Shown here: positions 33,020-41,110 of the stretch, one piece after another
How positions within the stretch are numbered: position 1 is the stretch's first letter
How the letters are laid out: each line of letters starts with the position of its first letter
From: Falsiruegeria litorea R37
Lineage (GTDB): Bacteria; Pseudomonadota; Alphaproteobacteria; Rhodobacterales; Rhodobacteraceae
Direction: 5' to 3'
Assembly (NCBI RefSeq): GCF_900172225.1
Contig: NZ_FWFO01000001.1
Coordinates: 1,612,001 to 1,676,000, forward strand
DNA length: 64,000 bases
Notes under the pieces: generated by a model
What the model saw: the letters and a program-made list of their open reading frames with translations, nothing else
Told to the model about the DNA's origin: nothing
Database searches by the model: none
Position numbers and translations under genes: made by a program

Positions 33020-34395
33020 TGGACGTCGTTCTTCTATTTTCGATGGTGATCGGCCTGCTGCTGATCGGCGTGCCGATTGCGGTGTCTCTGGGCCTGAGTT
33101 CCACCTTGTTCCTGCTGGTCTACTCCGACAGTTCGCTGGCGTCGGTCGCGGGCACTTTGTTCGAAGCGTTTGAGGGTCACTTTACGCTGCTGGCGATCCC
33201 GTTCTTCATTCTGGCCTCGTCTTTCATGACGACGGGCGGCGTGGCGCGGCGGATCATCCGGTTCTCGATCGCCTGCGTGGGCCATCTGCCCGGCGGTCTG
33301 GCGATTGCGGGCGTCTTTGCTTGTATGCTTTTTGCGGCCCTGTCCGGCTCGTCGCCTGCAACCGTTGTGGCCATCGGCTCGATCGTGATCGCGGGTATGC
33401 GGCAAGTTGGCTATTCCAAGGAATTCGCGGCAGGCGTCATCTGTAACGCCGGTACGCTTGGCATCCTGATCCCACCGTCCATCGTGATGGTGGTCTATGC
33501 GGCTGCGGTCGAAGTCTCGGTCGGTCGCATGTTCCTGGCTGGCATCATTCCAGGTCTGATGGCGGGCATCATGTTGATGGTGACCATTTATGTCATGGCC
33601 AAGGTCAAGAACCTGCCCAAAGGTGAATGGCAGGGCTGGGGTGAGATTTTCCAATCTGCGCGTGACGCGGGCTGGGGTCTGTTCCTGATCGTGATCATCC
33701 TGGGCGGCATCTATGGCGGTATCTTTACCCCAACCGAGGCCGCCGCGGTGGCGGCTGTCTATGCCTTTTTCATCGCGTGCTTTGTCTACAAGGACATGGG
33801 CCCGCTATCGAATGGTGAAGATGCGCCCAAGACCGCGCTGATGCGCAAGCCAATTGCTCTGGTCACGGCCTTCTTTCACGCCGATACCAAGCACACGCTG
33901 TTTGAGGCGGGCAAACTGACCGTCACGCTGCTGTTCGTGATCGCCAACGCGCTGATCCTCAAGCACGTGCTGACCGATGAGCAGATCCCGCAGCATATCG
34001 CCAATGCGATGCTGTCGGCGGGCTTTGGTCCGGTGATGTTCCTGGTCGTGGTGAACGTGATCCTGCTGATCGGTGGTCAGTTCATGGAGCCCTCGGGTCT
34101 TTTGGTTATCGTCGCCCCGCTGGTCTTCCCGATTGCCATCGAACTGGGCATCGACCCGATCCATCTGGGCATCATCATGGTGGTGAACATGGAAATCGGG
34201 ATGATCACCCCGCCGGTGGGTCTGAACCTGTTTGTGACCTCAGGCGTGGCAGGCATGCCGATGATGAGCGTTGTGCGGGCGGCCCTGCCGTTCCTGGCGG
34301 TGCTCTTCGTCTTCCTGATCATGATCACTTACATCCCATGGCTCAGCACGGTCATCCCGAACGCGGTGATGGGGCCGGAGATCATAACGAAGTAG
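33019..34395 (+). CDS. dctM: TRAP transporter large membrane subunit
   Basis: The 458-residue protein is a 12-13 helix DctM permease. Family features include ALSGSSPATVVAIGSI, GILIPPSIVMVVYA and GMITPPVGLNLFVTSGVAG. It carries a cytoplasmic insert (about residues 250-290, KDMGPLSNGEDAPKTALMRK) making it longer than 430-residue homologues. ATG 33019 is chosen because it follows the dctQ stop with one shared base; the TTG at 33016 is less likely. It is last of dctPQM and is followed by a strong terminator. Confidence 0.92.
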   Translation: MDVVLLFSMVIGLLLIGVPIAVSLGLSSTLFLLVYSDSSLASVAGTLFEAFEGHFTLLAIPFFILASSFMTTGGVARRIIRFSIACVGHLPGGLAIAGVFACMLFAALSGSSPATVVAIGSIVIAGMRQVGYSKEFAAGVICNAGTLGILIPPSIVMVVYAAAVEVSVGRMFLAGIIPGLMAGIMLMVTIYVMAKVKNLPKGEWQGWGEIFQSARDAGWGLFLIVIILGGIYGGIFTPTEAAAVAAVYAFFIACFVYKDMGPLSNGEDAPKTALMRKPIALVTAFFHADTKHTLFEAGKLTVTLLFVIANALILKHVLTDEQIPQHIANAMLSAGFGPVMFLVVVNVILLIGGQFMEPSGLLVIVAPLVFPIAIELGIDPIHLGIIMVVNMEIGMITPPVGLNLFVTSGVAGMPMMSVVRAALPFLAVLFVFLIMITYIPWLSTVIPNAVMGPEIITK

Positions 34396-34415
34396 CGAGT
34401 GTTTAGCGTAACAAG

Positions 34416-34452
34416 AAAGCCGGGCTTGGAAACAGGCCCGGCTTTGTTTTTT
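34416..34452 (+). terminator. Terminator after dctM
   Basis: AAAGCCGGGC (34416-34425) and GCCCGGCTTT (34436-34445) form a perfect 10-bp stem followed by GTTTTTT. It ends the dctPQM transcript 20 bp after the stop. Confidence 0.88.
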
Positions 34453-34460
34453 CGGCCGTG

Positions 34461-34513
34461 GGAGGGGGCGCTGCCCCCGTCGCTTGCGCGACTCCCCCGC
34501 CGTATTTTCAAAC
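34461..34513. repeat. GC-rich dispersed hairpin repeat, copy 2
   Basis: GGGGGC-GCT-GCCCCC (34464-34478) followed by ACTCCCCCGCCGTATTTTCA is a reverse-oriented relative of the element at 3190-3233, sharing the GGGGGC core and the TATTTTCAAA flank. It lies between dctM and the convergent tpiA. Confidence 0.55.
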
Positions 34514-34537
34514 AAGAAGAAGCAGGGGGCTTGGGGC

Positions 34538-35287
34538 TTAGGCCTGTTCCAGCGCCGTGATGATGGGCGAGAAATCCGCCGCCGTGAGGCTCGCGCCGCC
34601 GACGAGCGCGCCATCGACATTGGGCACCGCAAAGATGTCTGCCGCGTTCCCGGGTTTGACCGAACCGCCGTAAAGCAGGCGAACCGAGCGGCCAACGCCC
34701 TCACCAAAACGGCGTTCTAGCCGCGCACGGATAAAGTCGTGCACTTCGCCGATCTGCTCCAGCGTGGGCACCTTGCCGGTGCCAATGGCCCAGATCGGTT
34801 CATATGCGATCACCACGTTTTCGCCGGTCGCCAGATCGGGGATCGAGCCGGACATCTGACCCGCGATGATGTCGAGCGTGTTGGCGGCCTCGCGCTGTGC
34901 CAGGCTCTCGCCGAGGCAGATCACAGCTGTCAGGCCAGCGTCGATGGCGGCCTTGGCCTTGGCGCGCGCATCTTCGTTGCGCTCATCATGATCCTCGCGG
35001 CGTTCCGAATGGCCGACGATCACGGCTGTGGCGCCCGTATCCGCCAGCATCTGCGCGCTGATGTCCCCGGTGTGGGCACCGCTTGCATTGGCGTGGCAAT
35101 CCTGACCGCCGATCCGAATGCTGGTGTCTTTGGCGACTTCGGCGGCACGGTGCAGCAAGGTGGCAGGGGGGCAGATCAGAATGTCGACACCAGCGTTTGC
35201 ATGGGCCGTGGCCAGGCTCTCCAACTCGGCGAGGTTCGCGCCGATGCCGTTCATTTTCCAATTGCCTGCCGCCAGTTTGCGCCGCAT
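34538..35287 (-). CDS. tpiA: Triosephosphate isomerase
   Basis: The 249-residue enzyme interconverts dihydroxyacetone phosphate and glyceraldehyde 3-phosphate. All catalytic residues are visible: Lys in GNWKMNG, His in VGHSERRED, Glu in AYEPIWAIGTGK, and the phosphate loop LYGGSVKPGN. Length is normal. It is a single gene, convergent with the dct operon and divergent from the 2OG-Fe oxygenase gene. Confidence 0.95.
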   Translation of the reverse strand: MRRKLAAGNWKMNGIGANLAELESLATAHANAGVDILICPPATLLHRAAEVAKDTSIRIGGQDCHANASGAHTGDISAQMLADTGATAVIVGHSERREDHDERNEDARAKAKAAIDAGLTAVICLGESLAQREAANTLDIIAGQMSGSIPDLATGENVVIAYEPIWAIGTGKVPTLEQIGEVHDFIRARLERRFGEGVGRSVRLLYGGSVKPGNAADIFAVPNVDGALVGGASLTAADFSPIITALEQA

Positions 35288-35428
35288 GTGATGCCCTCGC
35301 CCTAATGCTCTGTGGTGTTATCCCACCCCCGATAGCACCGCCGGGGCGGGGTGACAATTGCGGTTGCCCCCGTCATGCGCAGCCGGTAGAGGCCCGGGCA
35401 AGCACTCACAAGCGGCGGGAGGCGCGGA

Positions 35429-36346
35429 ATGCTGGAAAACCTGGATCTTCAGCTGCTCAAGGCGCGAAACCCGGCAGAGCTGCAACGATTGGCGCAGGAG
35501 GTCCGCAACGTGGGGTTCCTCAAGATCACCAATACCGGCCTAAGCGCGGCGCGTGTGATGGAAGTGATCGAAACCTACCGACGCTTTTTCCAACAGCCTG
35601 AGGCGGTCAAACATACGGTCGACATGGCGCGGACAGGATCGAACCGGGGCTGGGGCGGGGGACAATCCGAACAGGTCGATCCAAATGCCAATCCCGACTA
35701 CAAGCAGGTGTTCGATTGCGGGTTCGAGTTGGCGCCGGATCACCCGGTACACGCCCGCAACCTGAGCGTTTATGCTCCGAACCTGTGGCCCGATACGCCA
35801 AAGGGGTTTCGCGAGGACATTCAGCTCTATTTCCAAGAGGCCTCAGGCGTCGCGATGGAGGTGCTGCGGGCAATCGCGCATGTGGTGGGGCAGGACGCGT
35901 CGGCGTTTGACGCGGCATTCGATCCGCCGATGGCGCTGCTCAGGGGCAATTATTATCCGCAACGGCCCGCTTGGGCCGGGGCGCGGGATTTCGGGATCGC
36001 GGCTCATACCGACTATGGCTGCCTGACCCTGCTGGCCACCGACGGTGTGCCGGGGCTTGAGGTGAAGAGGGCGGACGGCACCTGGGATGCAGTGACCACG
36101 CAGCCGGGTGAGTTTGTGATCAACTTTGGCGAGATGCTGGAGTTCTGGACGGCAGGGCAGGTCAAGGCAACAGAGCATCGTGTGGTGGGAAGCGCCAACG
36201 AACGCCTGTCGGTGCCGCTGTTTTTCAACCCGTCCTATGACACCAACGTCGCCCCGCCAGGGTCCGGCGAGGTGATCACTGCGGGCGAGCACCTGACTCG
36301 GCGCTATGACGAGACCTATGTGCATCTGCAAAATCAGAAAGCGTGA
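35429..36346 (+). CDS. 2-oxoglutarate/Fe(II)-dependent oxygenase, isopenicillin-N-synthase-like
   Basis: The 305-residue protein has the double-stranded beta-helix iron site: His and Asp in IAAHTDYGCLTLL, the distal His in KATEHRVVG, and the 2-oxoglutarate-binding RLSVPLFFNP. The N-terminal part (VRNVGFLKITNTGLS) is the DIOX_N domain found in plant-type oxygenases. Length is typical. The substrate is unknown and no biosynthetic neighbours help. GGGAGG precedes the ATG. It is followed by a 19-bp perfect inverted repeat. Confidence 0.87.
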   Translation: MLENLDLQLLKARNPAELQRLAQEVRNVGFLKITNTGLSAARVMEVIETYRRFFQQPEAVKHTVDMARTGSNRGWGGGQSEQVDPNANPDYKQVFDCGFELAPDHPVHARNLSVYAPNLWPDTPKGFREDIQLYFQEASGVAMEVLRAIAHVVGQDASAFDAAFDPPMALLRGNYYPQRPAWAGARDFGIAAHTDYGCLTLLATDGVPGLEVKRADGTWDAVTTQPGEFVINFGEMLEFWTAGQVKATEHRVVGSANERLSVPLFFNPSYDTNVAPPGSGEVITAGEHLTRRYDETYVHLQNQKA

Positions 36347-36395
36347 CATTGCCCACCTGCGCGGCCTATCGGCCTCGCGTCCTGCGGACGGCGGG

Positions 36396-36436
36396 GGGCC
36401 AGGCTCATGCGGGCAAGGCCCGCATGAGCCTGGCCC
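36396..36436. repeat. 19-bp perfect inverted repeat
   Basis: GGGCCAGGCTCATGCGGGC (36396-36414) is followed after AAG by its exact reverse complement (36418-36436). It sits between the convergent oxygenase and ErpA-like genes with no T-run on either side. It may be a bidirectional transcription barrier or a mobile palindromic element. Confidence 0.8.
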
Positions 36437-36509
36437 AACGGGAGGAGATGTCCCACAAGGGGTATTGACGACGGGCGGGAGCGCCCCGGTTTAGGAAAAG
36501 AGCAGCGCG

Positions 36510-36881
36510 TCAGGCGTCCTGTTGCAGTTCGCTGGCATCCTTGAACTTGATCGATTCACCGCAGCCACAGGCATCCACCACATTGGGGTTGCTGAACTTG
36601 AACCCGGCCTCGAGCAGCGAGACCTCATAGTCGATCTGGGTGCCAAACAGGAACATCTGCGCCATGGGGGCAATCATCACGCGCGCGCCGTCCTGCTCGA
36701 CCACTTCGTCCAGCGGATCGGTCTGGGTCACGTATTCCATGGTGTATTCCATGCCCGCGCAACCGCCCTTCTTGACGCCGATGCGCAGGCCCGAGTGGCC
36801 ATCCTTGGCCATGAGCTTTGCGATCTGGGCCGCCGCCTTGGGTGTCATCGTGACAGCCTGCTTGCCGGGAATGCCGAACAT
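36510..36881 (-). CDS. HesB/IscA-family iron-sulfur carrier
   Basis: The 123-residue A-type carrier has the three conserved cysteines, one in VKKGGCAGMEYTMEY and two in NVVDACGCGESIKF near the C-terminus. It would accept an Fe-S cluster from the SUF scaffold and pass it to targets. The N-terminal part VTMTPKAAAQIAKLM is typical. It is a single gene here, and whether it is SufA, IscA or ErpA cannot be decided; the SufT-like gene 1.5 kb away suggests a SUF context. Confidence 0.88.
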   Translation of the reverse strand: MFGIPGKQAVTMTPKAAAQIAKLMAKDGHSGLRIGVKKGGCAGMEYTMEYVTQTDPLDEVVEQDGARVMIAPMAQMFLFGTQIDYEVSLLEAGFKFSNPNVVDACGCGESIKFKDASELQQDA

Positions 36882-36952
36882 GTTGATCTCCGTTTGCGCG
36901 TTGCCCTTAATCTAGGACGCCCTCGTCCAAGGCTCAAGGGGCTGCGGTTCAA

Positions 36953-36990
36953 CAAAAAAGGAACCGTTCCCGAGGGGCAGGAACGGTTCC
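36953..36990 (-). terminator. Terminator after the glycerophosphodiesterase gene
   Basis: GGAACCGTTCC and GGAACGGTTCC (36960-36970 and 36980-36990) form a perfect 11-bp stem. On the minus strand it is followed by TTTTTTG, 27 bp after the gene's stop. Confidence 0.88.
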
Positions 36991-37017
36991 GGTGATGGGC
37001 CCGATGGGGTGGGGGGA

Positions 37018-38247
37018 TCAGAGGCCCATGCAATTGGCATAATAGGTTACCGTGGCGGGCCAGTCCGAGAACACGCCCTCGACGCCCACATCCTGTGCCA
37101 GCACATCCAGAACCTGCAGATACATGCTGTCATCGGTGGTCAAATCCTTGACCGATTGGAAATACCAGCCGCCACCATGTGCCAGCGGGCCCGAACGCTC
37201 CAGCGTCCAGGTAATGATCTTCAAGTCAGCTTTTTTGGCGGCTTTAGCCCAGGCCGAGGGCACCATTTTGCCGTCCTCGACGCTCAGCAGCATCCAAAGC
37301 GGCGGCGCAATGTAGTTGACACCCTTGGCTTTCAAATCGGCAAAGTCGTGGGGGAAGGTCGCAGGATCGGTATGGACGAACCCGTTGATCCGATAGGAGG
37401 CATCCAGGAATACGGCCTGCTTGCCGAATTCTGGTTCATTTTCAATCCAGTACAGAACGTCGTCAAGGTTGAAAGATTGCGCCCAGACGTCCTTTGCCGG
37501 AACTCCGGCGGCCTTGTACTCGTCGATCAGCTTTTGTGCGTAATCCGCCTGGCTGAAGCCGTCATGAGGCATCTCGACAGCGGGCGATTTCAGCTCGGGC
37601 GTGAACTTGGCGCCCAGATCGCGGAACAGCGCGATGGATTCGGCATGGGTCATGCTGGCTGCGCCGTCGGTATAGAGCGTGCTCCGCCACGGGGCGACGC
37701 CGCCTTGGAAAGCTTCGGCCGTGGTGGCGCTTTTGTCGGCGCTGTCCATCTTGGGCGTGAGCATGCGAAACTGCTCCAATGTCAGCTCGGATGTGCGGCA
37801 CTCGGCCGTCGCAGGCGTGTCGCCATCTGCGGGCGTGAAGGGGACGACACATGTGTCCGCCAAGTCGCTCACCAGGATGTTGGTGGTGGTGTGCAGATCG
37901 TTCTGGGCATGGCGGCAGACCAACTCATGATCCTTGGTAAAGGTCACGTCGCATTCCAGGATGCCGGCCCCCATGCGGGCGGCGGCAACGTTGGATTCTA
38001 CTGTATGTTCAGGGTATTGCATCGGTGCGCCGCGGTGACCGATGGAGAAAAGACTGCGCTTGGGCGTCTGTCCTTCGCAGGATCTGAGCTTGGTCTTGAG
38101 CGCCCCCTCGGGCAGCTTGTCGATCAGATAGGCAGGGCGGTCACCATAGCTGATTGCGGGTGCGCTCACCTGCTGTTCGTTGTCGCCCACGGCAAGGGCG
38201 AGGGTGGGACACAGGATCAGTGCGGCGCGGGCCAGGGTATGGCGCAT
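37018..38247 (-). CDS. Secreted glycerophosphodiester phosphodiesterase
   Basis: The 409-residue protein has a signal peptide (HTLARAALILCPTLALA) and a GDPD TIM barrel. The catalytic set is visible: IGHRGAPMQYPEHTVES, LECDVTFTKDHELVCRH, and the substrate-contacting ELKSP. It hydrolyses glycerophosphodiesters to glycerol 3-phosphate and an alcohol, in the periplasm, and so scavenges phosphate and carbon from phospholipid debris. It is of GlpQ type. ATG 38247 is chosen since GGAGAGA lies upstream and the signal peptide begins there. Confidence 0.9.
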   Translation of the reverse strand: MRHTLARAALILCPTLALAVGDNEQQVSAPAISYGDRPAYLIDKLPEGALKTKLRSCEGQTPKRSLFSIGHRGAPMQYPEHTVESNVAAARMGAGILECDVTFTKDHELVCRHAQNDLHTTTNILVSDLADTCVVPFTPADGDTPATAECRTSELTLEQFRMLTPKMDSADKSATTAEAFQGGVAPWRSTLYTDGAASMTHAESIALFRDLGAKFTPELKSPAVEMPHDGFSQADYAQKLIDEYKAAGVPAKDVWAQSFNLDDVLYWIENEPEFGKQAVFLDASYRINGFVHTDPATFPHDFADLKAKGVNYIAPPLWMLLSVEDGKMVPSAWAKAAKKADLKIITWTLERSGPLAHGGGWYFQSVKDLTTDDSMYLQVLDVLAQDVGVEGVFSDWPATVTYYANCMGL

Positions 38248-38390
38248 GGGGTCTCTCCGGCGGTCGTTTCTGTCCTCATTCTTGCCGAGCAAGTATGACA
38301 GGCGTCCGTCGGAATGGTAACGGGCTGACGAACATTTTGTGACAGCCCATTGATTTTTATGGATATTGTCCAGGTTCTCTCTGGGGCGGA

Positions 38391-38753
38391 TTACATGAAG
38401 CCCAGCTCGAGCCGGGCCTCGTCCGACATCATCTCCATGCCCCAGGGCGGCTCCCACGTCAGTTCGACATCGACCTGTTTTACACCGGGCAGCGGGTCAA
38501 CGGCGTCAGCCACCCAGCCGGGCATTTCACCGGCGACAGGGCAACCGGGCGCGGTCAGGGTCATGATCACCCGGACCTCGTTTTCTTCATTGATGTCAAT
38601 GGTGTAGATCAGGCCAAGTTCATAGATATTGACCGGGATTTCCGGGTCATACACGCTCCGGCAGGCATCCACCACGGCGTCATAAAGCGGGTGATTGACA
38701 GAGGACGGCGCAATCAGCGGTGCGCCTTCCATGGGTTCGGTCGAATGGGTCAT
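38391..38753 (-). CDS. sufT: SufT/MIP18-type iron-sulfur assembly protein
   Basis: The 120-residue DUF59 (MIP18) protein has YDPEIPVNIYELGLIYTI, TLTAPGCPVAGEMPGW with the conserved cysteine, and VDVELTWEPPWG near the end. The N-terminal 20 residues are variable. In proteobacteria this form is the SUF-associated SufT, aiding Fe-S cluster maturation. It stands alone here, 137 bp from the glycerophosphodiesterase start. The symbol is by family; a PaaD-like role is unlikely without paa genes. Confidence 0.85.
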   Translation of the reverse strand: MTHSTEPMEGAPLIAPSSVNHPLYDAVVDACRSVYDPEIPVNIYELGLIYTIDINEENEVRVIMTLTAPGCPVAGEMPGWVADAVDPLPGVKQVDVELTWEPPWGMEMMSDEARLELGFM

Positions 38754-38870
38754 CAGGGCCTCGATCTGCTTCCTGAGTGATTATATAGGGAAAGCACCTT
38801 GGGCCGTCCAGAGGTCGCGTGTTCATGCCGCAGGTGCGAAGGAAACCCGTACAGCGTGCCTGTGACATCC

Positions 38871-38898
38871 GTGCACTATGCGTGCACCAAGCGTGCAC
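38871..38898. repeat. Three GTGCAC units at 11-bp spacing
   Basis: GTGCAC occurs at 38871, 38882 and 38893, an exact 11-bp period (one helical turn), between the sufT start and the 3' end of the OLD-type gene. It resembles a small set of iterons or a cooperative protein-binding site. Downstream of the OLD gene and 117 bp upstream of sufT, it could be a sufT operator. Confidence 0.5.
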
Positions 38899-38933
38899 CG
38901 ACAAAATGCGCTGCAGTGCGGCATAAAGGGGGG

Positions 38934-40577
38934 CTATTCAACCCCACCCATCCCCTGACGCGCGGGATTGGTCAGCCACGCATTGCAATCCGCGATGAAG
39001 TCCCAGACGTCGCCTTTGGCGGGGTGGATGTAGTCGGGTGCCTTGGGATCGCTTCCCATCTTTGAGAATATCTTGCCAAGCCAGGGTCGACCTTTTTCTC
39101 GGACTTCAAGTTCGGGCAGCCAATGCTCCAACTCACCGATCGGAACGACGAACAGGCCAAAGTTGGCCAGTTCTCGAAGCCACGATCGCGCAGCTTTGAG
39201 CTCTCCGTTGCTCAGCAGGTCTATTGCGCCTTCGTTTTTGTAGCTCTTTCCTGTTGGATCCGAGCTGTTTTCTTTCATGTTATGGAGGATAGTTTTCCGC
39301 TCGCATGATAGTTCGGAATGCATCGAAGAAGGAATGCCGACAGCTCTCAACTGATTGGTCCAAGCACCGCTTCTGTCCGCGACCACGTCCACATCGACAA
39401 TGCCAGCAGTCGGGACGCCCATTTTTCGAAGCATTGCGACGATACGGGGTACAGTGGATTTTTCATGCGCATTCAGGAATACCGCGTTTTCGATGCCCCG
39501 GCCATCACCTTCGGCCAAGAGACGGTTGTTGATTTCCTGATAGAAGTTACGGTCGGTGTCGGCTTCGGCTACGATGACGGATTGGGCGAAAAGGCCGGAC
39601 AGTACATTGGAAGACCGCAGCAGAGGATCGGTCATGAACTGTTTCAGGTCTTCGCTGTCCAACATGCAGGCCGTAGCAACTCCGTCTTGATATTGCAGCC
39701 GGACAACTCTAACTGACGCACCGGAATCCACCGCACCCATCAGGAAATCGGCGCTGTGAGTGGCAACGAAGACGTGCCGGTCCTTGGCTTGCTCGGCGAC
39801 TTGTTTCCCCAGCGTTCGCGCAAGTGGCGGGTGAAGAAACGCCTCGGGCTCATCGATCAGGATGAGCTTGTAGTCGGTGGCGTAGAGGGTTCCCAAGATA
39901 CCCGTGTATGCCTTGAAGCCGCTACTGGCTCGGGAAGACAGGTTGGATTGGGCCAGGTATTCCTGCATCTCGGGGGTGAACGACTTTTCAACCTTCACAT
40001 CGGGTTTGTCGGGTGAAAAGGCGAGGTTCAGTGTTCCGTATTCTGTGATCCAATCCACGATTGGAAAGTGATTGAGGCCCGAGAATACGGCCGCTTGGAA
40101 TTCCGCTCGGCGGTCGTCGTCCGCCAGAAGACGCGCGAGCGGCGTTGTTGGGGATTGCAAGTCTGCGTCTGTTTCGTCGGTCAACATGTCCAAACGGTTG
40201 GTGCCGTTCATCCAGATGCTCAGATCGAGTCGAAATTCGCGGGCTTCATGATCCCCCCAGTAGCGTTCGAATTGGTGGGCCCACATAGCGCGCGTCGCAT
40301 TAGTGCCACTGTGCACGATGCTGTCCTTATCATTGCTTCCACGAAATTTCGGGTGTTCTTCAAACATAGATGGCTGAAATGGCGTTAGTTGGACGTCGTT
40401 TAACGACGACCGCTTGGTGCTTCCTCTGGTTGGCCACCAGTTGTACAAATCGTCCAGCAGGGCGCTTTTGCCGGAGTTGTTGGGGCCAACGAAAATTGTC
40501 AGGCCGGGGCGCTGGTTCCATTTCACGGGGTCGGAAACGTGCGTGGGGCCGCAGGTGAGTTCAATGCTTTCGATCAT
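38934..40577 (-). CDS. OLD-family ATPase with TOPRIM nuclease domain
   Basis: The 547-residue protein joins an ABC-type ATPase and a TOPRIM domain. Walker A is GPNNSGKS (31-38), a signature-like SSRASSG lies near 214, Walker B LILIDEPEAFLHPP is at 238-251 and the switch histidine in ATHSADFL at about 274. The TOPRIM part starts SVIVAEADTDRNFY with Glu338 and has the acidic pair VDVDV (Asp395, Asp397). This is the OLD layout (ATP-powered DNA nucleases of phage exclusion and Gabija-type systems). No UvrD-type helicase or other defence gene adjoins it, so it appears to be stand-alone. Local base composition is less GC-rich than its neighbours, consistent with transfer. About 250 bp upstream hold no recognised feature. 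Confidence 0.82.
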   Translation of the reverse strand: MIESIELTCGPTHVSDPVKWNQRPGLTIFVGPNNSGKSALLDDLYNWWPTRGSTKRSSLNDVQLTPFQPSMFEEHPKFRGSNDKDSIVHSGTNATRAMWAHQFERYWGDHEAREFRLDLSIWMNGTNRLDMLTDETDADLQSPTTPLARLLADDDRRAEFQAAVFSGLNHFPIVDWITEYGTLNLAFSPDKPDVKVEKSFTPEMQEYLAQSNLSSRASSGFKAYTGILGTLYATDYKLILIDEPEAFLHPPLARTLGKQVAEQAKDRHVFVATHSADFLMGAVDSGASVRVVRLQYQDGVATACMLDSEDLKQFMTDPLLRSSNVLSGLFAQSVIVAEADTDRNFYQEINNRLLAEGDGRGIENAVFLNAHEKSTVPRIVAMLRKMGVPTAGIVDVDVVADRSGAWTNQLRAVGIPSSMHSELSCERKTILHNMKENSSDPTGKSYKNEGAIDLLSNGELKAARSWLRELANFGLFVVPIGELEHWLPELEVREKGRPWLGKIFSKMGSDPKAPDYIHPAKGDVWDFIADCNAWLTNPARQGMGGVE

Positions 40578-40828
40578 GGTCTGGTCCTGAAAAATGACTT
40601 GCCGAAAGTGTTACCGGTGAAGGCATCCATGCGCAACTTGCGGTTTAGTGGCGCTATTGGGAAGGGTTTGTGTGCTCTCTAGGCGTTGGGTCGACGCATA
40701 GCAGCGTTTCGGCATGGGTGAGCGGCAGGAGCGGGCGGGGGAGACCCTCCGGAATTGATTGGACGGGGAAGGGGCAAAGCAATGGGGCCGCCCAAATGGA
40801 CGGCCCGCGTGCCAGCTTGTCAAAAGTG

Positions 40829-41110
40829 TCAGCTGTTGATGTCATCCTCGAAGTGTTTCACCTGACCGGTGCGCAGCGCAAAAGAGCGGCGCAGGATGAG
40901 CCAGGCGGCCAGCGACAGCGCGGCGAAGATCAGGGCCAGCATAGGGATGGTCCAGCCGATGCCGGGCAGGATCAGAAGCAGCAGGCCGGTGAGCGCTGCA
41001 CCAATGGCGAAGCCCAGGAAGATGAAGCCGGGGGCCAGAACTTCGATGATCGCCAGCGCCAGCGCGGCGGCCAGCCAGACCCACCAGACGGACCAGAGGT
41101 CAGCCATCAT
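40829..41110 (-). CDS. NfeD-family membrane protein
   Basis: The 93-residue protein has three or four hydrophobic segments starting WVWLAAALALAIIEVLAPGF, with the NfeD signature EVLAPGFIFLGFAIGAALTG, and a short soluble end. It is a truncated-type NfeD that lacks the serine protease part and most of the OB-fold. NfeD proteins partner SPFH/stomatin proteins in membrane microdomains, and the SPFH gene overlaps this one (ATGA). The exact role is unknown. Confidence 0.87.
   Translation of the reverse strand: MMADLWSVWWVWLAAALALAIIEVLAPGFIFLGFAIGAALTGLLLLILPGIGWTIPMLALIFAALSLAAWLILRRSFALRTGQVKHFEDDINS

Noticed and set aside
38871-38898. A minimal CRISPR array
   Set aside because: The units are only 6 bp with 5-bp spacers and no cas genes are present; the period is one helical turn.
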